Positions 59,201 to 64,000 of a stretch of 64,000 nt of DNA are shown here, one piece after another. The notes beneath the pieces were generated by a model. The model worked only from the letters and a program-made list of their open reading frames with translations. It ran no database searches and was not told the origin of the DNA. Numbering within the stretch: position 1 is the stretch's first letter; the number at the start of each line of letters is the position of its first letter. The DNA is from Adiantum capillus-veneris (taxonomy: Eukaryota; Streptophyta; Polypodiopsida; Polypodiales; Pteridaceae), in assembly GCA_014529385.2 (NCBI GenBank), contig CM043945.1:146237741-146301740 (forward strand), written 5' to 3'. The position numbers were made by a program, and so were the translations under genes.

Positions 59201-60250
59201 ATAAAGTGCATCAACAAGTGTGACGGAACTGCCAATAACAGCAGTGAGCACAATCTTTCCAACTCCCTGAACTGGATAAGAGGCGTTGTTGGCACAAGTG
59301 ACTGAATTTCCATGAGGGGCAGATTCGAGAGAGGTAACCAATTCATGATGTGAGGTAATGTGCTTTGTAGCACCACTGTCGAAATACCACACATGTGAAT
59401 CTGCAGCAACCAACTGAAAAGCATGCATCATAGACAGCCGGATTGTAAGTGCACTCTGCACTAAAAGCCCATTATGCATCAACATCAGCAACACAGTCTC
59501 CTTTCACAGAAGACTCAACAATGGCTGCGTTTGTAGTGGAACTAGAATTTGCAGTGGAACCACCCTCTTTCTTCTTAGCCTCTTTGGCCTTTAACTTAGG
59601 ACACGACTTGATCAAGTGATCATTGGCTTTACAATAATGGCAACGCATCTTCTTTTTGCCCTTATCACCAGAATTTCCAAACGAATTGCTACCAGCAGAA
59701 GCATTAGGAACATAATTTTTGCCACTCGTAGCACAACCATAAGAAGTTTATGTACCAGCAGAAGCATTAGGAACATAATTTTTGCTGCATTGCTGTTACC
59801 ACCCTTTCTTTGAGAAGCAATAAAAGCATGTTCAACTGCACGCTGTCTAGTCCTGTTTTTTCTGGAAAGTGACTCTTGCAATAGCAATGTGCATAATGCA
59901 TCAAACTTGACAACTTCTGGATTTCCTTGGGTCATAAGTCTCCAAGTACTAGCAAAAGCCTGGTAGGAATCTGGTAAGGCATCAAGAACAGTCTGCACAA
60001 AGGAATTGTTTGAAATGACTTCACCTGCAGAAATAAGTTTCTCATTGATATCATTGACACTAGCAAGGAAAGTGTCCATATCATCTTCCTCATGCATAAT
60101 CTTTGACTCCAGCTCTTTACGTAGCAAAGAAATTTTAGCCTCATTACGGCTTGCATAAAGACCTGCTAGAATATCCCAAGCCTGTTTTGCAGATTTTGCT
60201 GAACGGATGTGAGGAACAATGGTGCGCTTCACAGACAACGCAATCAACAC
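56212..60250 (-). pseudogene. Copia-2 gag-pol, several stops and shifts
   Basis: Gag: ALSVKRTIVPHIRSAKSAKQ, SLLRKELESKIMHEEDDMDT (59612-60250). Protease: HVWYFDSGATKHITSHHELV (about 59400). GAG-pre-integrase: [30 protein letters not shown]. Integrase: [42 protein letters not shown] (58082-58816), then the C-terminal extension [12 protein letters not shown]-type block. Reverse transcriptase: HKARLVAKGYAQPNG, LNGDIFEEVYVTQP, KKALYGLKQSPRAWYEK and the catalytic VLYVDDLLI (57035-57880). RNase H: SDSDWAGCFDMRVSTSG, SSCEAEYRAIF, YTDNQRALAVARN (about 56212-57007). Breaks: two TAG codons just after HHYLGI (about 57020-57035) and phase changes around 58.1, 58.8 and 59.07 kb. QSAIVTAFLNG stands where QMDVKTAFLNG is usual, so the first catalytic Asp of the reverse transcriptase appears to be Ala. 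Confidence 0.9.
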
Positions 60251-60617
60251 ATCTCATCAGTTTACAGTTGGCTCTTCAAGAGAAGGCACATCCTCTTTGG
60301 CTTTACGTTTAACTTGCACAAGGACTGCTTGTTGGGAGATGTGCATCATCTGAGAAGTCTATATTCCTCTTTCTTGTATTTTTCTTGACAAGTACCGTAG
60401 AGGGTGAGGGATACTCTTGGCCAGCCGACCTCTCTAACTCATCTTCACAAATTGACTCTTATTGATCAAAGTCCTGACAAAAGTCAACAGTTCTTTTGGC
60501 AGAAACGCTAAGCAACTGAGCCTACGGTTGGAATCTTGGCACAAGCTCTGGGTCCGGTTTTAGTCTCTTCTGCCTACTGGACCTTAATCCTATTCATTAG
60601 GAAACAATGCCAAGTCT

Positions 60618-60665
<48 letters not shown>

Positions 60666-60713
60666 AAAGGTCTCCTTGTGCCTCTCTCTATCACCGTGTC
60701 TCTTTCTCAAAGG

Positions 60714-60841
<128 letters not shown>

Positions 60842-60953
60842 ACAAGAAATTTCATATCTCTCTCTCTTACACACATAGAGACACACACACCCACACACAC
60901 TCACTCACACACAAAACCTCTCTCTCTGTGTGTATGTGTGTGTGTGTGTGTGT

Positions 60954-61016
60954 GTACTAAAGGCGCGCGGAGACATCCAACTACTCTTTGGATGCCTCTA
61001 TGTGCGCCTTTAGTAC
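60954..61016. repeat. Inverted repeat GTACTAAAGGCGC...GCGCCTTTAGTAC
   Basis: A 63-bp near-perfect hairpin with about 25-bp arms (GTACTAAAGGCGC and CATCCAA on one side, TTGGATGCCTC and GCGCCTTTAGTAC on the other). This GTACTAAAGG style is common in plant MITE or CACTA subterminal hairpins. Confidence 0.75.
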
Positions 61017-61092
61017 TGTGGAGAGGCAAGGAGAATGAGAGAGAGAGGGAGAGTGTGTGTGTGTGTGTTTTGGTCTGCTTTGGAGTGATAGA

Positions 61093-61157
<65 letters not shown>

Positions 61158-61219
61158 TCTGTGTGTGTGTGTGTGTGTGTGTTATAGACAGAGGGAGAAA
61201 TAGGTGGAGACAGGGGGGA

Positions 61220-61282
<63 letters not shown>

Positions 61283-61310
61283 CCCTCTCTCTCTTTTCTA
61301 TTTCCTTTTC

Positions 61311-61370
61311 ACTAACGGTGCACGGAGGTGTATTTTATGGTCAAAAAATTCTTTCACGCGCGCCGTTAGT
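61311..61370. repeat. Inverted repeat ACTAACGG...CCGTTAGT
   Basis: A second hairpin with arms ACTAACGGTGCACG and CGCGCGCCGTTAGT, 60 bp in total, of the same general design as the hairpin at 60954. It lies between two GA microsatellites. Confidence 0.65.
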
Positions 61371-61410
61371 AATGGGATAAGTTTTGCTGAGAGACAGGGA
61401 GAGTTTTGGG

Positions 61411-61499
<89 letters not shown>

Positions 61500-61537
61500 A
61501 GAGAGAGAGAGAGACTCTTCTATTTGTATACAGTAGA

Positions 61538-62132
61538 ATGGCTAGAACAAAGGCCACTGCAAGAAAGGCGGGCAAGGGACTAGGGTTAACAGCTAAGGCA
61601 AGTAGCAGATCTACAACCCCAAAGAAGAGACTTGGAAAAACAAGTAAAATTTTGAAAGGTCCAAGGATGAAGAAGCTACAGAGCTGCATGGGACTTTTCA
61701 ATGAAATCAGGAAGGCACAGAAATGTGTTGATTTGTGCATACCAAAGCTTCCCTTCCAGAGGATGGTGAGGTCCCATTTGTGATGAAGCTAGCTGGGGCA
61801 CTAAAAGATGGAAAGTGGTTGCATTGATGGCTCTACAGAAAGGAACAGAGGACTTCCTGTTTGAGTACTTTAGTGAAATGACCATTGTAGCAGCCCATGC
61901 CCACAGGGTGACTGTAATGGACAAGGACAATGAGACACTAAAAAGGGTAAGGTGGAGGTATGACAAACTTATGGTACCCAATGACTGTAGGGATAAGAAA
62001 ATGAGGGAAATTTTGCTATACCCCCCTGAACTATTTCCACAAGTCACAGTTGTAGATGTCACACATGATGTTAATACAAGGGCAAGGGTAGAGACGGTTG
62101 CTCGCCAAACAGAAGACATAAGGGAAGCATAA
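61538..62132 (+). pseudogene. Histone H3-like protein (divergent), one frameshift
   Basis: ATG at 61538 begins MARTKATARKAGKG, very close to the H3 tail start MARTKQTARK. A Lys/Arg/Ser/Thr-rich tail follows, then LFNEIRKAQKCVDLCIPKLP and FQRMVRS, matching the H3 block [26 protein letters not shown]. A one-base phase change near 61770 leads to the second half: VALMALQKGTEDFLFEYF, then AAHAHRVTVMDKDNETLKRV, matching [20 protein letters not shown] and [20 protein letters not shown]. Helices 1, 2 and 3 of the histone fold are all represented. The frame runs about 35-40 residues past the normal H3 C-terminus to a TAA at 62130. H3 packs DNA in nucleosomes; this divergent form may instead act with the adjacent protease-like protein. 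An intron instead of the frameshift is possible, but no good splice pair is visible. Confidence 0.87.
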
Positions 62133-62376
62133 CTTAAGGAGAAAACGAAAGTAGCAATGGAGTCCCAGAGGGAAATAGAATGCAATGTGACCCGATCCAT
62201 AGATGCAAGCAACAAAGATACTCTACTTTCAATGATGTATTGTTTGCTTGCAGAGATACCATTTATAGATGGAGCCAGAAAGCTGGCTCTAGATACAGTG
62301 GACATCAATATATTGTTGGATCCAAATGCTCAGATATTAGATACAATATCTACGTTTGTCTTAAGTAAGTTTTAAT
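62133..62376 (+). CDS. Linker region in phase with the H3-like frame
   Basis: After the single TAA at 62130-62132 the same phase stays open (KTKVAMESQREIECNVTRSI, LLSMMYCLLAEIPFIDGARK, LDTVDINILLDPNAQILDTI) until a stop at 62373-62375, which follows a strong donor sequence AA/GTAAGT at 62365. It may be the exon connecting the H3-like part to the Ulp1-like part. The splice phase does not fit perfectly with the acceptor at 62436, so the join is uncertain. Confidence 0.4.
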
Positions 62377-62436
62377 ATTTTGCTAACTTTGAAAACTCAA
62401 ATGATAGGTGTACTAAATCAGGTACACTCCCTGCAG

Positions 62437-63237
62437 TTTGATCAAAAGTCAACTTCCACCGCACACCCACACGGAGGTTTTTCTTCTTGATCCACAAATG
62501 TCTGTGATTATTAGACAGAAGAACAGTCCATCTGGCACATTTGAGAGTTGGTTTCTCCACTGTGCTATGCTGGAAGTAACTATCATCATCTTTCCTTATG
62601 AGAACAACCATCAGTGGAGTCTCATATGCCTTGATGTTGAGCAGCCAGCAGTGTGGGTGTTCAATTCAATAAAAGGAACCCACCTTAAAATTAGGTTGTA
62701 AGTGTTATGTATCAAAAAGTGTTTCTTATGGATATCCATGTAAATTTGAAAGCCTCGAGCTAACATCTTGATACTCCTTTGTGAAATTGTATAAAGAGAT
62801 TATTTCTAGCTTATGGCATGCTATGTGGAAGGTACAAACTATACAAGGCCCCAATCAAAGATGTGTCTGTACCAAATCAAACCGATGCAACTTCTTGCGG
62901 CTGGAGATGTCTTCTCCATGCAGAGTATGTCCTGCAAAGATACTTTGCATTACAACCTTTCATGACTAAGGTAACCATTTGGCAATGCATTCAATCAGTT
63001 TTGGTTTTCTTTATACAAGACTTCTCACCATGTGGTCTTTCAATTTTGCAGAGTGCTGTGCAAAACTACACATATGGTTATTTGCAAAGATATCGGAAAA
63101 GTCTAATACAACACCTTCTCACTATGTCGAACCCCACAGAAGCTGAAGATAGCTGCTTGGACGACCGCACAATTGATATGACAATACGCGACGAGCCACC
63201 ACGAGAAGCCCATGCATCAGATACAATGGAACCATAA
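62437..63237 (+). CDS. Ulp1-like (C48) SUMO-protease domain, 2-3 exons
   Basis: First exon about 62437-62697: MSVIIRQKNSPSGTFESWFL, then IFPYENNHQWSLICLDVEQP and VWVFNSIKGTH. Second exon about 62810-62970: APIKDVSVPNQTDATSCGWR and CLLHAEYVLQRYF. Third exon 63052-63237, ending in a Thr/Asp-rich tail. The last intron (62971-63051, 81 bp, GT-AG) keeps phase and has no stop. The pattern HWSL...W.FDS...Q...SCG is that of C48 deSUMOylating cysteine proteases: His in HQWSL, Gln in NQTD and Cys in SCGW are present, but the Asp normally in FDS is Asn (FNS). C48 domains are frequent passengers in plant Mutator-like and CACTA elements. It follows the H3-like frame by 300 bp on the same strand. Confidence 0.75.
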
Positions 63238-64000
63238 CGAGTTGAGGGGATCATACCAGCCAAAGATGACATGGCCGAGGATGTAGAAAGGCCAAAAGAG
63301 GCTATGCAAGATGCTAGTGTACAAGCAGAGGGCCTGTTAGAAGCTGGACACAACCCACGGAGACTAACTACTCGGAGGATTATCATTTTTTTTGTAATTA
63401 TTCATTTATTGAGGAAACCTGATTTTTCACCTTGTAAATATTGGGACTTACAGAAGTTTCCATATTGTATCCTAGTTTTGATAGATAGATGGAGTAGTTG
63501 GTTGATTTTGGAACCTTAGGGTTTGAGAATTGTAAGGTATATATACCACTTTTTGACCTTAATGAAAAACCTTTTGTCATTTTTAAAAACAAGTTTTGAA
63601 GTCTGTGAGTTAGCGTACTGTGTACGAGAGAGAGTGTGAGCTTCATCTTGATGCTACGTGTGCACCGGTGGTGGAATCAAGTGCAAAGAAGTGCAACGGT
63701 GTTGCCCCCAACGAGAGCTGCACGCCGATACCTACATTGCGCGCGTATGGTCCGGTTTTGCAAGATCCTTCTACGAGCTTCATCTGGTGATTAGGTGAGC
63801 ATACGTTGTCCGATTTTGCATTGCAGCATATCCACACGATCACATTGAGTAGAGCTACAAATTAGGCACTCTAGATTTTGGAAACGAAGATTTGCAGATT
63901 TCGGCCAAACATCCTACGTGATTCTGCACCAGGTATTTTGGGTTGGGATTTTGGTTCATAGACCTTAGGGAGAGCGACCAATTGGTGTTAGTAGGGTCTC
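63238..64000. other. 3' flank; possible start of another LTR element
   Basis: No gene recognised. A TATA-like GGTATATATACC is at about 63535-63546, followed by a leader-like stretch. The last 25 bases contain AATTGGTGTTAG, which faintly resembles an LTR end plus primer site. This is too weak to call an element, and the window ends here. Confidence 0.25.

Larger units (their letters stand above)
55985..60300 (-). mobile_element. 5'-truncated Ty1/copia retrotransposon (Copia-2)
   Basis: Minus-strand element with one LTR (55985-56211, 227 bp, TGTTACC to CCAACA on the minus strand) and the gag-to-RNase H order. At the other side the gag N-terminus is missing (similarity begins near IALSVKRTIVPHIRSAKSAK), and no matching LTR or primer site is visible before the microsatellite region. 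The right boundary (about 60.25-60.45 kb) is uncertain. It lies between family X copy B and the H3-like/Ulp1-like gene, on the opposite strand to both. Confidence 0.85.

Noticed and set aside
61740-61815. A short intron to explain the phase change in the H3-like frame
   Set aside because: Candidate GT-AG pairs would give introns of only about 23-42 bp or the wrong phase; a one-base frameshift is simpler.
63520-64000. LTR with primer site at the window end
   Set aside because: No second LTR or coding region is visible and the primer-like match is weak, so it is reported only as a low-confidence region.

Overview
The window looks like a repeat-dominated piece of a land-plant nuclear genome. 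The evidence is plant-type transposable elements (CACTA, TNT1-like Copia, Ty3/gypsy with a second RNase H, a gag-only LTR element), GT-AG introns of roughly 70-175 bp, tRNA-iMet-type primer sites, and long CT/GA and GT/AT microsatellites. No intact conserved housekeeping gene is visible, and I cannot name the species. Nearly every long reading frame is a mobile-element protein or a fossil carrying stops and frameshifts.

Layout. (1) 1-3877: 3' part of a plus-strand CACTA element (DUF4218- and DUF4216-like transposase parts, TATGGT repeat, subterminal repeats, CACT-type end). (2) 4075-11446, minus strand: copy A of an unrecognised intron-bearing family ('family X'), followed on the same strand by a histone H3-like fossil, and split by an almost complete Copia element (4979-10602, CTTGA target duplications). 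(3) 11.5-18.3 kb: low-complexity DNA and a decayed plus-strand gypsy gag region, into which a 1.36-kb TIR element (14808-16164, flanked by TTAA) is inserted. (4) 19.2-22.03 kb and 37.96-38.77 kb: two halves of an unrecognised minus-strand coiled-coil/gag-like frame, separated by a 15.9-kb tandem array of a gag-only LTR element (LTR-int-LTR-int-LTR-int-LTR, 22035-37962). (5) 38.8-41.99 kb: non-coding sequence with repeated palindromic motifs. (6) 41998-55374, plus strand: copy B of family X, split by a gypsy element with two RNase H domains (42107-52850), which itself contains a second, inverted copy of the TIR element. (7) 55985 to about 60.3 kb: a 5'-truncated Copia on the minus strand. (8) 60.6-61.5 kb: dense microsatellites and two hairpins. 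(9) 61538-63237: a histone H3-like reading frame followed on the same strand by a Ulp1-like (C48) cysteine-protease domain spread over several exons.

Most interesting signal. Histone H3-like sequence occurs twice, once at each end of the window, and each time lies on the same strand as, and downstream of, a copy of family X. In the right-hand locus it is followed by a Ulp1-like protease. This suggests a repetitive, possibly mobile, gene system combining an unrecognised transposase-like protein (family X), an H3-fold protein and a SUMO-protease-like domain. Both copies visible here are damaged. The link between the modules is inferred from synteny and from weak but collinear protein similarity read by eye.

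Nested insertions are well resolved. For three of them (Copia in X copy A, gypsy in X copy B, the gag-only array in the coiled-coil gene), removing the element and one target duplication restores a continuous host reading frame or collinear alignment.
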